The notes: a model not told the origin generated them from the sequence alone. DNA of 64,000 nt from Nakamurella endophytica (GCF_014646215.1 NZ_BMNA01000002.1:186001-250000), one strand, 5' to 3'. Numbered from the stretch's first letter, positions 7,350 through 16,408 are shown. A program made the numbers and translations.

Positions 7350-8716
7350 TGTCCGCATCCCCGGCCGCGGCGACAGCCCCGACGACCGCACCGGGGTCGA
7401 CTCTGTCGTCCCGGATGGCGACGACCGCCATCGGCAACGCGGTCGTGCCGCTCGCCTCGCTGGTCACCATGCCGATCCTGAGCTACGGGTTGGGCGTGGA
7501 CGGGCGGGGACAGGTCGCCGCCGCCTCCGGGCCGCTGCTGCTCGCCACCACCGCCGCCACCTTCGGCGTCCCCGAGGCCGTCACCTATCTCGTGGCGCGG
7601 ACGCCGGCGTCGGTCCGGGTGGCGCTGCGGCACGGCGCCCTGATGCTCGTCCTCGCCGGCCTCGCCGGGACCGCCGCCTGCGCCGCCGTCGCCGGGGTGC
7701 TCAGCGACGGCGACCCGGTCGTCGGCAAGCTGATCGTGCTGGCCGCCCTGGCCCTGGCCCCCACGCTGCTGGTGCTGGTGCTGCGCGCGTCGGCCGCCGG
7801 TCTGCACCGGTGGCGGCTGGTGGCCGCCGAGCAGGTGGTGTCCGCGTTCGTCCGGCTGGTCGGGATCGGCGGGCTGGCCGTGGCCGGACACCTGACACCG
7901 TTGACGGCCACCGTGGTCATCGCGGCGGCTCCGGTGCTGGGCGGGCTGGCGTACCTGCCGCTGCGCCGGCACACGTCGGCGGCCGTGGCGCAGGGCCCGG
8001 TGCCGGTGGCGCCGCGGGCCATCCTCGGCTTCGGCTCGCGCATCTGGCTCGGGTCGCTCTCCGGCGTGCTGCTCTCCCGGCTGGACCAGGCGATCATGAC
8101 GCCGCTGTCCGGCACCTACCAGCTCGGCCTGTACGCGGTGGCCGTGAGCATCAGCGACGTCGCCCTGGTGGTGAACAGCGCCATGCGGGACGTCACGTTC
8201 GCCTCGGACGCCGCGCAGCGGGACGACTCGCGGCTCACCGCGTCCGCCCGCATCTCGTTCTTCCTGTCGCTGCTCATCGGGCTGGCGCTGGCGGCCGCGT
8301 TGCCGTGGGGCATGCCGCTGCTGTTCGGTCCCGGCTTCGCGGCAGCCGTGCCCGCCGGGTTCATCCTCCTGGCGGCCGTCGTGCTGATCACCCCTGGGTC
8401 CATCGCCGGCGCCGGGCTCAGCGCCCGGGGCCGGCCGGGTCTGCGCAGCACCTCGCTGTTCGTGGCCTGCGTCATCAACGTCGTCGCCCTCTTCGTGCTC
8501 GTGCCACCGCTGGGCGCGGTCGGCGCCGCGCTGGCCACCCTGGTGGGCAACATGGTGTCCGGGTGGCTGAACATCCTGTTCCTGCACCGGGTCGGCGGCA
8601 CCCCGATCCGCCACTTCTGGGGACTGCGCCGCTCGGACCTGCGCATCATCGGCGACAAGGCCGGTGCCGTGCTGTCCCGGGTGCACCGCACCCCCGACCG
8701 GCAGGTGGCCCCGTGA
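7349..8716 (+). CDS. Wzx-like polysaccharide flippase (MOP superfamily)
   Basis: 455 residues from ATG 7349; GTG 7337 is an alternative start. About 12-14 hydrophobic segments run the whole length, starting with IGNAVVPLASLVTMPILSYG, an arrangement typical of O-antigen/oligosaccharide translocases. It should flip a lipid-linked oligosaccharide from the inner to the outer face of the cytoplasmic membrane. The stop overlaps the GTG start of the next glycosyltransferase by four bases, and the start overlaps a short upstream ORF. It opens an operon of four chained genes up to 12924, so export and assembly of one glycan are probably co-expressed. Confidence 0.85.
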   Translation: MSASPAAATAPTTAPGSTLSSRMATTAIGNAVVPLASLVTMPILSYGLGVDGRGQVAAASGPLLLATTAATFGVPEAVTYLVARTPASVRVALRHGALMLVLAGLAGTAACAAVAGVLSDGDPVVGKLIVLAALALAPTLLVLVLRASAAGLHRWRLVAAEQVVSAFVRLVGIGGLAVAGHLTPLTATVVIAAAPVLGGLAYLPLRRHTSAAVAQGPVPVAPRAILGFGSRIWLGSLSGVLLSRLDQAIMTPLSGTYQLGLYAVAVSISDVALVVNSAMRDVTFASDAAQRDDSRLTASARISFFLSLLIGLALAAALPWGMPLLFGPGFAAAVPAGFILLAAVVLITPGSIAGAGLSARGRPGLRSTSLFVACVINVVALFVLVPPLGAVGAALATLVGNMVSGWLNILFLHRVGGTPIRHFWGLRRSDLRIIGDKAGAVLSRVHRTPDRQVAP

Positions 8717-9870
8717 GCGCGCGGGACGGGCGGCCGGCCAAGGTGGTGGTCTGGCGCGACTACTGGCTGGCGCCGTCGGAGACCTTCATCCGGGACCAGG
8801 TGGCGTCGCTGCAGCGCTGGCAGCCGGTGACTGTCGGGCGCCGGCAGTTCTCGCGCACCCTGGTCACCGCCGACCACGCGCCCTACGGCGACTCGCTGGC
8901 CGGCCGCGTGCTGAGCCTGCTGCCGCCCGCACCGCAGGTGTCCCGCGGCTACCGGGACGTGTTCGCCGACCCCGAGGTCGCGGTCGTGCACGCCCACTTC
9001 GGTCCGGACGGTGTCCGGGCGCTGCGGCACGCGCGGCGCGCCGGCAAGCCGCTGCTGGTCACCTTCCACGGCATGGACGTGACGGCGCTGCCGAACCGCC
9101 GCTGGGCCGGCCGGCGCTACCGCCGCCAGCTGACCGCCCTCTTCGCCGGCGCGCACACCCTGATCGCGGTGTCCGAGTTCATCGCCGGGCAGCTGGAGGC
9201 GCTGGGCGCCCCGCGCGAGAAGATCGCGGTGCACTACATCGGGACCGACGTCCCGGCGGCCCGTCAGGCCGCGGCGGAACGCCGCGGCATCCTGTTCGTC
9301 GGCCGCCTGGTGGAGAAGAAGGGCGTCGCCGACCTGTTCCGGGCGGTCGCCGACCTTCCCGGCGAGCTGGCCCGGACACCGGTCACCGTCGTCGGGTACG
9401 GGCCGCTGCGGGCGCAGCTCGAGCAGCGTGCCGCGGAGACCGGCGTGGACGCCCGGTTCCTCGGCCGGCGGTCCTCCGCGGAGATCTCCGACCTGCTCGC
9501 CCAGCACGCGGTGTTCTGCGCGCCGTCCCGCCGCGCCGCGGACGGCGACAGCGAGGGCTTCGGCATGGTCTTCCTCGAGGCGGCCGCGGCCGAGCTGCCC
9601 GTCGCGTCGTACCGGCACGGCGGGATCGGCGAGGCCGTCGTCGACGGCACCACCGGCCTGCTCGCCGACGAGGGCGACGTCGCCGGCCTGTCCGCCGCGC
9701 TGCGAACGCTGCTCACCGACCCGGACCTGGCGCGCCGGCTGGGCCGCGCGGGTCGCGAGCGCGTCGTGGCGGAGTTCGACGTGCGGGAGCGGACCGCCGA
9801 GCTGGAGAAGCTGTACGACGCCGCTGCCGCCCAGTCGCTGGTGGAGGTGGGGGACCGTGCCGGAGCCTGA
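8713..9870 (+). CDS. GT4 glycosyltransferase, tandem copy A
   Basis: 385 residues from GTG 8713, overlapping the flippase stop. The GT-B fold is complete: WRDYWLAPSETFIRDQV at the N-terminus, VHAHFGPDGV and LVTFHGMDVT in the acceptor domain, then LFVGRLVEKKGVADL at the start of the donor domain and EGFGMVFLEAAAAELPV with the donor-binding EGFG-E motif. It is a clear paralogue of the next gene: the same opening motif, block order and length. WcaL-like GT4 enzymes of this type build repeat units of exopolysaccharides in the cytoplasm. Donor specificity cannot be read from sequence. Confidence 0.88.
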   Translation: MSARDGRPAKVVVWRDYWLAPSETFIRDQVASLQRWQPVTVGRRQFSRTLVTADHAPYGDSLAGRVLSLLPPAPQVSRGYRDVFADPEVAVVHAHFGPDGVRALRHARRAGKPLLVTFHGMDVTALPNRRWAGRRYRRQLTALFAGAHTLIAVSEFIAGQLEALGAPREKIAVHYIGTDVPAARQAAAERRGILFVGRLVEKKGVADLFRAVADLPGELARTPVTVVGYGPLRAQLEQRAAETGVDARFLGRRSSAEISDLLAQHAVFCAPSRRAADGDSEGFGMVFLEAAAAELPVASYRHGGIGEAVVDGTTGLLADEGDVAGLSAALRTLLTDPDLARRLGRAGRERVVAEFDVRERTAELEKLYDAAAAQSLVEVGDRAGA

Positions 9871-11065
9871 CCGCACCCCGGGCGGCTCGCCGGACGCCGC
9901 CGTCCTGGCCTGGCGCGACTACTGGCTCGCGCCGTCGGAGACGTTCATCCGCGACCAGGTCACCGGGCTGACCCGGTGGCGCCCGGTCCTCGTCGGCCGG
10001 CGCACCTTCGACAAGCCCTTGGTGACACCGGACTACGCGCCCTGGACCGACCGCTGGTCGCACCGCGTGGCGAGCCGGCTGCCGTCGCCGCCGGGAGTCC
10101 GCCGCCGGTACCGCCGGCTGTTCGGCGACCCCGCGGTGGAGGTGGTGCACGCGCACTTCGGCACCGACGGCGTGTCGGCACTGCCCTGGGCGGACGCCGC
10201 CGGCAAGCCGCTGGTGGTCAGCTTCTACGGCATGGACGTGACCTCGATGGCCGTCCGCCGGGACGCCGCGGCCGTGCGGTACCGCCGCGCCCTGCCCCGC
10301 CTGTTCGACCGGGCCCACACCCTGCTCACGGTGTCCGACTTCCTCGCCGGGCGGTTGGTGGACCTCGGCGCGCCGCAGTACAAGATCCGCATGCAGTACC
10401 CGGGGACGGTCGTCGGCGAGCCGGCGCCGGACGGCGAGCGCTCCGGCGTGGTGTTCGTCGGCCGCTTCGTCGACAAGAAGGGCGTGCCGGACCTGCTCGC
10501 CGCCGTTGCGATGCTCCCGGAACCGCTGCGGTCGGTGCCGGTGACGCTCGTCGGGTACGGCCCGCTCGAGGACGAGCTGCGGCGGACGGCGCAGCGGCTC
10601 GGCCTGGACGCCACCTTCACCGGCCGGCTGCCGTCGCCGCGGATCGCCGAGGTGCTCCGCCGGAACCTGGTGTTCTGCGGGCCCTCCCGGGTCGCCCCGG
10701 ACGGCGACGCGGAGGGCCTGGGCATGGTGTTCGTCGAGGCGGCGCTGGCCGGCCTGCCGGTGGTGTCCTACCGGCACGGCGGCGTGCCCGAGGCGGTGGC
10801 CGACGGGCGGACCGGCCTGCTGGCCCCCGAGGGCGACGTCGCGGCGCTGTCGCGGCACCTCGGTGCGCTGCTCGCCGACCCCGACGCCGCCCGCGCGATG
10901 GGCCGCGCCGGCCGGGCCCGCGCGGTGGCCACCTTCGAGCTCGGCGACCGCACCCGCGTACTCGAGGACCTCTACGACGAGGTGGCCGGGCGGCCGCGAC
11001 CGGACGGTCGCGGCGGCCGGACGACCACCGCGACCCTGCCGCACGCGGGGGAGCGGACAGCATGA
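9857..11065 (+). CDS. GT4 glycosyltransferase, tandem copy B
   Basis: 402 residues from GTG 9857, starting 14 bases inside the previous gene with a GGAGGTGGGGGA purine run just upstream. It repeats the motifs of the previous gene: WRDYWLAPSETFIRDQV, VHAHFGTDGV, VSFYGMDVTS, VFVGRFVDKKGVPDL and EGLGMVFVEAALAGLPVV. The pair is best explained by tandem duplication followed by divergence, perhaps to add two successive sugars or to use different donors. Its stop overlaps the ATG of the following gene (ATGA). Cytoplasmic, GT-B fold; specificity unknown. Confidence 0.88.
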   Translation: MPEPDRTPGGSPDAAVLAWRDYWLAPSETFIRDQVTGLTRWRPVLVGRRTFDKPLVTPDYAPWTDRWSHRVASRLPSPPGVRRRYRRLFGDPAVEVVHAHFGTDGVSALPWADAAGKPLVVSFYGMDVTSMAVRRDAAAVRYRRALPRLFDRAHTLLTVSDFLAGRLVDLGAPQYKIRMQYPGTVVGEPAPDGERSGVVFVGRFVDKKGVPDLLAAVAMLPEPLRSVPVTLVGYGPLEDELRRTAQRLGLDATFTGRLPSPRIAEVLRRNLVFCGPSRVAPDGDAEGLGMVFVEAALAGLPVVSYRHGGVPEAVADGRTGLLAPEGDVAALSRHLGALLADPDAARAMGRAGRARAVATFELGDRTRVLEDLYDEVAGRPRPDGRGGRTTTATLPHAGERTA

Positions 11066-12924
11066 CCGACACGACACGCACCGTTCAGCGCAGCCTGGTG
11101 GCCGAACGCAACAGAGGAGAGGCCAGTCCCATGGCAGGTGTCCGGATCGACGACGAACAGCCCACCGCGGACGACGCGGCGGTCCAGGAGCGGCACGCGG
11201 GTGCCGAGACGCTGGACGCCGTCCGGGCGCTCGCCGAGCGGGCGGCGGCGCCGGTGCGCGAGCGCATCGGCGTCCCCGCGCAACGGCGGCGCGGCGAGGT
11301 GCGGACGACGACCTCGGCCGAGGAGACCATGGCGGCCGTGGCCGAGATGGCCGCGACCGTCCCCGAGCAGCGCCCGGGTAGCGGCTCCGCGATCCCGGAG
11401 CTGTTCCCGGAGGCGGGCAAGAAGTCGCTGTCGGTGCTCATCGTGACGTCCGAGGCGCCGCCGGTGGTCAGCGGCATCTCCAAGACCGTCGCCATGCTGC
11501 TGCGCGGGCTCACCGAGCAGGGCCACCGGGTCGACGTCGTCAGCCGGCAGGACTACCCGCGCTTCATGCGGGGCGAGTTCCGGCTCTCCGCGTTCGCCTT
11601 CTACTGGCCGGCGCTGCGCCGGCGGCTCGCCTCGTACGACGTCGTCAACCTGCACGGTCCGGTGCCGACGATCAGCGAGGTCTTCCTGCTGCTGACCAGG
11701 ACCGTCCGCAAGCTCAACCGGCCGGCACTGATCTACACGCACCACAGCGACCTGGCCATCTCCAAGTTCGAGCGGATCTGCGGCGTGTACAACCGGCTGG
11801 TCGGCCAGCTGGCGCAGTCCGCCGACGCCGTGGTGGTCAGCAGCAACGCCTACCTCGGCCGGATGTGGCGGTCGAGCCGGAAGCCGGTCTCGGTGATCCC
11901 CTGGGCCATCGAGTCGGAGCCGGAGGCCGCCGACCGGCCGACCCGCACCGGCGGCGCACTCAAGGTGCTGTTCGTCGGCCAGCTGCGCAGCTACAAGGGG
12001 CTGCACGTGCTCCTGGACGCCGTCCGCGGGCTCACCGACGTCGAGGTGACGATCGTCGGGAACGGGCCGCTGCGCGGCGAGGTCGAGGCCCGCGTCGCCC
12101 GTCCCGACCTGCAGAACGTCACGCTCGCCGGGCGGCTGTCCGACGACGAGCTGTGGCAGGCGTACCGCACCCACGACGTGGTGGTGCTGCCGAGCACCAC
12201 CACCGCCGAGGCCTACGGCCTGGTGCTGGCCGAGGGCATGGCGGCCGGCTGCGTGCCCGTCGCCTCGGCGCTGCCCGGTGTCCGGGAGTTGGCGAGCGAG
12301 ACCGGGTTCGCCGTGCCGCCCGGCAACGCCGGTGCGCTGCGCCGGGTTTTCGAACGGCTCGCCCGCAATCCCGAACTGGTGGAACGACTCTCCGCCGCAT
12401 CGCTGGCCCGGTCCCGCGAGCTGTCGGTGGAGGCCATGGCGGGCCAGTACGCCGAGGTGTTCCGCACCGCGCTCGACCTGAGCGACAACGACCGGGTCGA
12501 GGAGGCCCTGCCCGACGGCTGGGACTCCGCCGACGAGCTGCTCGACGTCGTCCGCGAGGCGACCGGCGTGCGCCGCGCCAGCCTGTCGCTGGTTCCCCGG
12601 GGCACCACCGAACCGTGGGCACAGGTCTGGCCGGGCGACGGCAAGCCGTCGTTCCGGGCGCTGGCCCCGGTGGCCGCCGAGGTCGCCACTACGCTGCGGC
12701 CGACCTTGATCGCGCCGGGCGTCCGGCCGGAGCCGCGGATCGCCGAGCTGCTGCACGACGCCCAGCTCACCTCCGCGCTGCTGCTGCCGGTCCGGTCGAG
12801 CCGGCACGGCGTCGCGGTGCTCGCGCTGTCCACCACCGACGACGACGCCGTCGTGCTCGGCCGCACCGAGCTGAACCTGGTGCTGCGCCTGGTGGTCCTG
12901 CGCGGCGCCCGCCAGTCCGCCTGA
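11062..12924 (+). CDS. GT4 glycosyltransferase with C-terminal GAF-like domain
   Basis: 620 residues, far longer than an ordinary GT4 (about 370-400). Residues 1-115 are a polar, Ala/Glu-rich extension with no domain I recognise. Residues ~120-470 are a standard GT-B enzyme: SVLIVTSEAPPVVSGISKTV, YDVVNLHGPVP, IYTHHSDLA, VLFVGQLRSYKGLHVL, and AEAYGLVLAEGMAAGCVPV. From ~485 to the end (DELLDVVREATGVRRASLSL, ... SALLLPVRSSRHGVAVLALS, ... TELNLVLRLVVL) the pattern is that of a small GAF domain: helix, beta sheet, and a final dimerisation-like helix. GAF domains bind small ligands or cyclic nucleotides, so the enzyme may be allosterically controlled. It overlaps the preceding gene by four bases. 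Confidence 0.8.
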   Translation: MTDTTRTVQRSLVAERNRGEASPMAGVRIDDEQPTADDAAVQERHAGAETLDAVRALAERAAAPVRERIGVPAQRRRGEVRTTTSAEETMAAVAEMAATVPEQRPGSGSAIPELFPEAGKKSLSVLIVTSEAPPVVSGISKTVAMLLRGLTEQGHRVDVVSRQDYPRFMRGEFRLSAFAFYWPALRRRLASYDVVNLHGPVPTISEVFLLLTRTVRKLNRPALIYTHHSDLAISKFERICGVYNRLVGQLAQSADAVVVSSNAYLGRMWRSSRKPVSVIPWAIESEPEAADRPTRTGGALKVLFVGQLRSYKGLHVLLDAVRGLTDVEVTIVGNGPLRGEVEARVARPDLQNVTLAGRLSDDELWQAYRTHDVVVLPSTTTAEAYGLVLAEGMAAGCVPVASALPGVRELASETGFAVPPGNAGALRRVFERLARNPELVERLSAASLARSRELSVEAMAGQYAEVFRTALDLSDNDRVEEALPDGWDSADELLDVVREATGVRRASLSLVPRGTTEPWAQVWPGDGKPSFRALAPVAAEVATTLRPTLIAPGVRPEPRIAELLHDAQLTSALLLPVRSSRHGVAVLALSTTDDDAVVLGRTELNLVLRLVVLRGARQSA

Positions 12925-13067
12925 CCGCTCGCCGGTCACCACGGGCGCCCGCCCGTCGCAGTGCCCCAGGGCCCCCAGTGCCCGCGAGTACCCGGCCGTG
13001 CCGCGGCACGCCGTCCACCGACACCAGTCTTCCGGGGTCCGTCCCTGCGCGAAGGAGCACCATACCC

Positions 13068-14882
13068 GTGACAACGACTGCCACGAGACCCGTACCGGCC
13101 GGACAGGGCCCGTCGGGGAGGAGACCCGACATGATGCGGTGGCTGGACCGGCACCCCGGCGCGCTGTTCGCCGGACTCGGCACACTGGTCTCGATCCTGT
13201 TCCTGATCAAGCTGTGGGTGTCCCCGGACTTCCTGACCGACGAGGCGCTCTACGCGCAGATCGGCCGGAACGTCTGGAACACCGACGCGCTGTCGTTCCG
13301 CACCAGCGCGTTCATCGTCCACCCGCCGCTGGACTTCCTGCTGACCGCCGGCTGGGAGCGGGTGACCGGCACGACGTCGTCGCCGCTGCTGGACGCCATC
13401 CGGAGCGTGCGGGTGCTCAGCGCCCTGCTGTGCGGGGTCACCGCCGCCGTCACCGCGGCCATCGCGCGCGACGTGCTGGTCGGCCGGAGCGACCGGGTCC
13501 GCACCGTGGGCGCCGTGGTGGCGGCGCTGCTGGTGGCCACCAGCGGATTCATGATGGCCTTCGGCCGGATGGCGCTCATCGAGCCGCTGGCGGTCGCCGC
13601 CGGGACCACGATCGTGCTCGTCGCCCACCGCATGCGGCACCGGCCGATGGCGCAGCAGATCGTCGTGCTCGGCCTGCTGATCGGGACCGGCACGCTGGTC
13701 AAGCAGACGGTGCTGTTCGCCGCGGCGGCACCGTTCGTCGCCGCCCTGTTGCAGCGGGACCGCCGGCGGATCGTCGTCGGGGCCGGCTCGATCCTCGTGG
13801 GCGCGGCGGTGTGGGCGTGCTTCCCGCTCTGGGCCGCGATCAACGGGCACGGCGGCCAGTTCGTCGACCAGGAGACCGAGAGCGTGCAGCGGCTGCTCGG
13901 CCTGGTGCAGACCACCGGCGTGAACCTGCCGACCGGGTCGCCGACCACGCAGTTCACCCGCACGTTCCTGCTCTACTCCAGCGGTTACGCGAGCTTCCTG
14001 GTCGGCGGCCTGGCGCTGTTGGTGGTGCTGATCCGCAGCGGGCTGTTCAGCCGCACCCGCAGACCGGACGACCACAGCGCCCTGCTGCTCGGCTGGGGCG
14101 TGCTGGGTTACGGGTTCCTGCTCTACTCGTTCGCCTTCGGCGCCGGCAACCAGCAGCTGGTGGTCTACGCGGTGCCGGTGGCCGCCGTGCTCTGCGTGGC
14201 GCTGCTGCTCGGTGGTCGCCCGGTCGACGACCTGACGGGGCTCCCGGCGCGGGATCTGCTGCCGGAGCAGTGGGTCCGCACCGGCCCGGTCCGCGGGCGC
14301 CCGCTCCGCCGGCTCACCACGGTGTCGGCGGTCGTCGCCGGCGTCCTGCTGCTGCTCGGCCTGGGTACGTACGTGGGCTACTACGTCGTCGACTCCGACG
14401 ACGGGACGGAGCAGGTCGCCGCCTACGTGCAGGCGAACGTCGCCCCGTGCGTTCCGATCAACGCCTCGGGGGCCGGCTTCCGCTGGGAGACGGCCCTGCC
14501 GCAGAACACCGTCACGAACTATCGCAACGGACCCCGGGCGCTGGCCGACGGAGTGCACCTGTACCTGCTGTCGCCCAAGGACGCGCGGTACGCCTACGGC
14601 ACGATGAGCGAGGGCTTCGCCACCTGGATCCGGGAGAACGGCCAGTTGCTGTACCAGACGCCCAGCCGGTCCTCGGAGCTGCTCCAGCTGTGGTCGGTCG
14701 GCCCCGTGCCGACGGCGCCGGCCCCCGGCAGTTCCTGCCTGCCGACCTACCCCGCGCCGTCCGCCACCGCGCCGGCCGGGGAGTTCCTCGGCATGTTCCT
14801 GGCGACGCTGGGCGTCGTCGGCGCGGTCGGCTCGGCGTTCATCGTCCGGTCCAACCGGCGTCGGGTGTCCCGGGTCGGCTGA
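13068..14882 (+). CDS. Multi-pass GT-C glycosyltransferase (GT39/ArnT-like)
   Basis: 604 residues from GTG 13068 with GAAGGAG ten bases upstream. An early DFLTDEALYAQIGR gives the DE loop motif typical of GT39/PMT and ArnT-type polyprenyl-phosphate-sugar transferases. About ten hydrophobic segments follow between residues ~25 and ~440, then an extracytoplasmic domain with Cys residues (NVAPCVPIN, SSCLPTYP), and a last membrane segment before a basic tail. It would use a polyprenyl-phosphate sugar, possibly from the GT2 at 4373, on the outer side of the membrane. It lies 143 bp after the GT4-GAF gene and ends at a strong terminator. The acceptor could be protein or glycan. Confidence 0.82.
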   Translation: MTTTATRPVPAGQGPSGRRPDMMRWLDRHPGALFAGLGTLVSILFLIKLWVSPDFLTDEALYAQIGRNVWNTDALSFRTSAFIVHPPLDFLLTAGWERVTGTTSSPLLDAIRSVRVLSALLCGVTAAVTAAIARDVLVGRSDRVRTVGAVVAALLVATSGFMMAFGRMALIEPLAVAAGTTIVLVAHRMRHRPMAQQIVVLGLLIGTGTLVKQTVLFAAAAPFVAALLQRDRRRIVVGAGSILVGAAVWACFPLWAAINGHGGQFVDQETESVQRLLGLVQTTGVNLPTGSPTTQFTRTFLLYSSGYASFLVGGLALLVVLIRSGLFSRTRRPDDHSALLLGWGVLGYGFLLYSFAFGAGNQQLVVYAVPVAAVLCVALLLGGRPVDDLTGLPARDLLPEQWVRTGPVRGRPLRRLTTVSAVVAGVLLLLGLGTYVGYYVVDSDDGTEQVAAYVQANVAPCVPINASGAGFRWETALPQNTVTNYRNGPRALADGVHLYLLSPKDARYAYGTMSEGFATWIRENGQLLYQTPSRSSELLQLWSVGPVPTAPAPGSSCLPTYPAPSATAPAGEFLGMFLATLGVVGAVGSAFIVRSNRRRVSRVG

Positions 14883-14902
14883 CGCCGGGCTCCGACCCGT
14901 CC

Positions 14903-14946
14903 CGCCTCCGGGCGCGGACCGCACCCGCGGTCCGCGCCCGGAGGCG
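14903..14946. terminator. Strong bidirectional terminator
   Basis: A perfect 20-bp stem with a four-base loop (arms 14903-14922 and 14927-14946, arm opening CGCCTCCGGGCGCGGACC). It lies between convergent genes ending at 14882 and 14970 and can serve both. No T-run. Confidence 0.85.
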
Positions 14947-14969
14947 TATCGGGGGCCAGGGCCGAGCGG

Positions 14970-16133
14970 TCAGTGCCCGGTGCCTGCGAGGCGCTCGCAC
15001 TCGGCGAGCAGCAGGCGGGCGCGCCCTGCCCAGTCCATCGCCGCGGCGGCAGCGGCGCCGTCGCCGCTCGGGGCCCTGTCGAGGCCGTCGACCAGCCGGG
15101 CCGGCGCGTCGGCCGGGTCGGTGTAGCCCTGCACGTCCGAGAGTCCCAGCGCCGTCATGGGCGCGGTGGCGCGGGCGACGACGGTCAGCCCGGCGGCCAG
15201 GTACTCGTAGAGCTTCATCGGGCTGCGGCCGCTGTTGGTGACGTCGTCGTTCAACGGCAGCAGTCCGACCCGGTGCGCGGCCAGGACCGCCGGCACCTCG
15301 GCGTAGTCGACCGGACCGTGCAGCCGGACGTTGGCCGGCAGGTGCGGTACCGCGGACACCAGCGGCCCGTACAGGTCGACCGGCTGGTCCGGGACGGCGC
15401 AGGCCATCGCCACCACGGCGTCCCAGTCGAACCGGCGGTCGAGCGCGCCGACGTACACCGCGCCGCGCCGCTGCTCGAAGGGGCGTCCCACCGACGCGAA
15501 ATGCGCCGTCTCGACGCCGTTCTCGACCACCGCATAGCGCTGCTCCGGAAAGCGCTCGGCCAGTGCCCGGGCGACAACGCCGGACGTGGCGACGACGCCG
15601 GCGACGCGCGGGACCAGGCGGTCCTCGGCTCTCCGGGCGAGGTCGGCGGCATTGATGTCGGTCGGCCGGTAGACGACGGTGTTCGCGCCGACCACCGGGA
15701 CCAGGAAATCGAACAATGGCTGGTCCACCAGCAACAGATCCGGTCGATGGAATCCGGCCTTGTGCAGCATTCGGCGCAGGATCGTCGTGGAGCCGAGCGT
15801 CAACGGTCGCCGCAGCGGGTCCGGGATCAACGGGAACACGCTCCACGGCACCGCGTAGCGCACCCCGTCGATCACCTGCCAGCGCAGCGGCACCGCCATG
15901 CGCAGCCGCCGCCGCACTTCTGCGTCGCGCAGCATCGCCACGTGTGCGAGCGAGATGGGGTTGCTGATGTGGACGACGTCGTGACCGGCGGCAGCCATTT
16001 CCCGGGCCAACTGGTGGCTGCCGATCCGGAAAACGCTGGAACGCCCGGTGTGGCTCAGGAACACGATGCGCAATGGACAACCCCGATCGTGGCCGGTGGG
16101 CACCGCGCCGTGCGCCGTCGGTGCTGCGGTCAC
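14970..16133 (-). CDS. Glycosyltransferase, GT-B fold (GT4-type)
   Basis: The coding frame is open to 16277, but homology-like sequence begins at LRIVFLSHTGRSSVF, so the start is uncertain: GTG 16133 (AGGG six bases upstream) is used here, giving 387 residues; TTG 16073 is the other good candidate. N-terminal half: GSHQLAREMAAAGHDVVHIS and DLLLVDQPLFDFLVP. C-terminal half: YVGALDRRFDWDAV, VRLHGPVDYAEVPAVLAAH, then SPMKLYEYLAAGLTVVA with the donor-binding Lys-x-x-Glu. Enzymes with this layout often act on diphospho-lipid or surface glycans. It faces the GT-C gene and is divergent from the second glycosidase paralogue. Confidence 0.78.
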   Translation of the reverse strand: MTAAPTAHGAVPTGHDRGCPLRIVFLSHTGRSSVFRIGSHQLAREMAAAGHDVVHISNPISLAHVAMLRDAEVRRRLRMAVPLRWQVIDGVRYAVPWSVFPLIPDPLRRPLTLGSTTILRRMLHKAGFHRPDLLLVDQPLFDFLVPVVGANTVVYRPTDINAADLARRAEDRLVPRVAGVVATSGVVARALAERFPEQRYAVVENGVETAHFASVGRPFEQRRGAVYVGALDRRFDWDAVVAMACAVPDQPVDLYGPLVSAVPHLPANVRLHGPVDYAEVPAVLAAHRVGLLPLNDDVTNSGRSPMKLYEYLAAGLTVVARATAPMTALGLSDVQGYTDPADAPARLVDGLDRAPSGDGAAAAAAMDWAGRARLLLAECERLAGTGH

Positions 16134-16140
16134 CACCGAC

Positions 16141-16329
16141 CCTAGTGCAGCCGGTGACCGCCGGACGTACCGGAGCGGTGACGGCCGGGTCGGACGCGTC
16201 CCCGGTGTCGAGGCTCTGACGCGTCGGCTGAGCGGGCGAACCAACCCGCCCACCCGGCACTTAGTGGCCGTGACCACACGAGCAGCCTAGTGCAGATGCA
16301 CTATTGCATAACGGAGCGAATGCAGCATT
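16141..16329. promoter_or_regulatory. Palindrome-rich divergent regulatory region
   Basis: Between divergent genes. A perfect palindrome TAGTGCA-GA-TGCACTA lies at 16288-16303, and AATGC-A-GCATT at 16319-16329. The decamer CCTAGTGCAG occurs at 16141-16150 and again at 16286-16295. The zone 16288-16335 is clearly more A/T-rich than its surroundings, so promoter plus operators are likely. The cognate regulator is not identifiable. Confidence 0.5.
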
Positions 16330-16408
16330 GTGACGGATCGTAGCGAGTAGCTACCGTCTGTACTCGACGGCCCGACCGACGGCCGACCGCTCCCGAGGAG
16401 ACCCGATC

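Noticed and set aside
13068-14882. Protein O-mannosyltransferase named as such
   Set aside because: The DE loop motif and topology fit GT39/ArnT-like enzymes in general, but acceptor type cannot be decided from the sequence, so no specific name was given.
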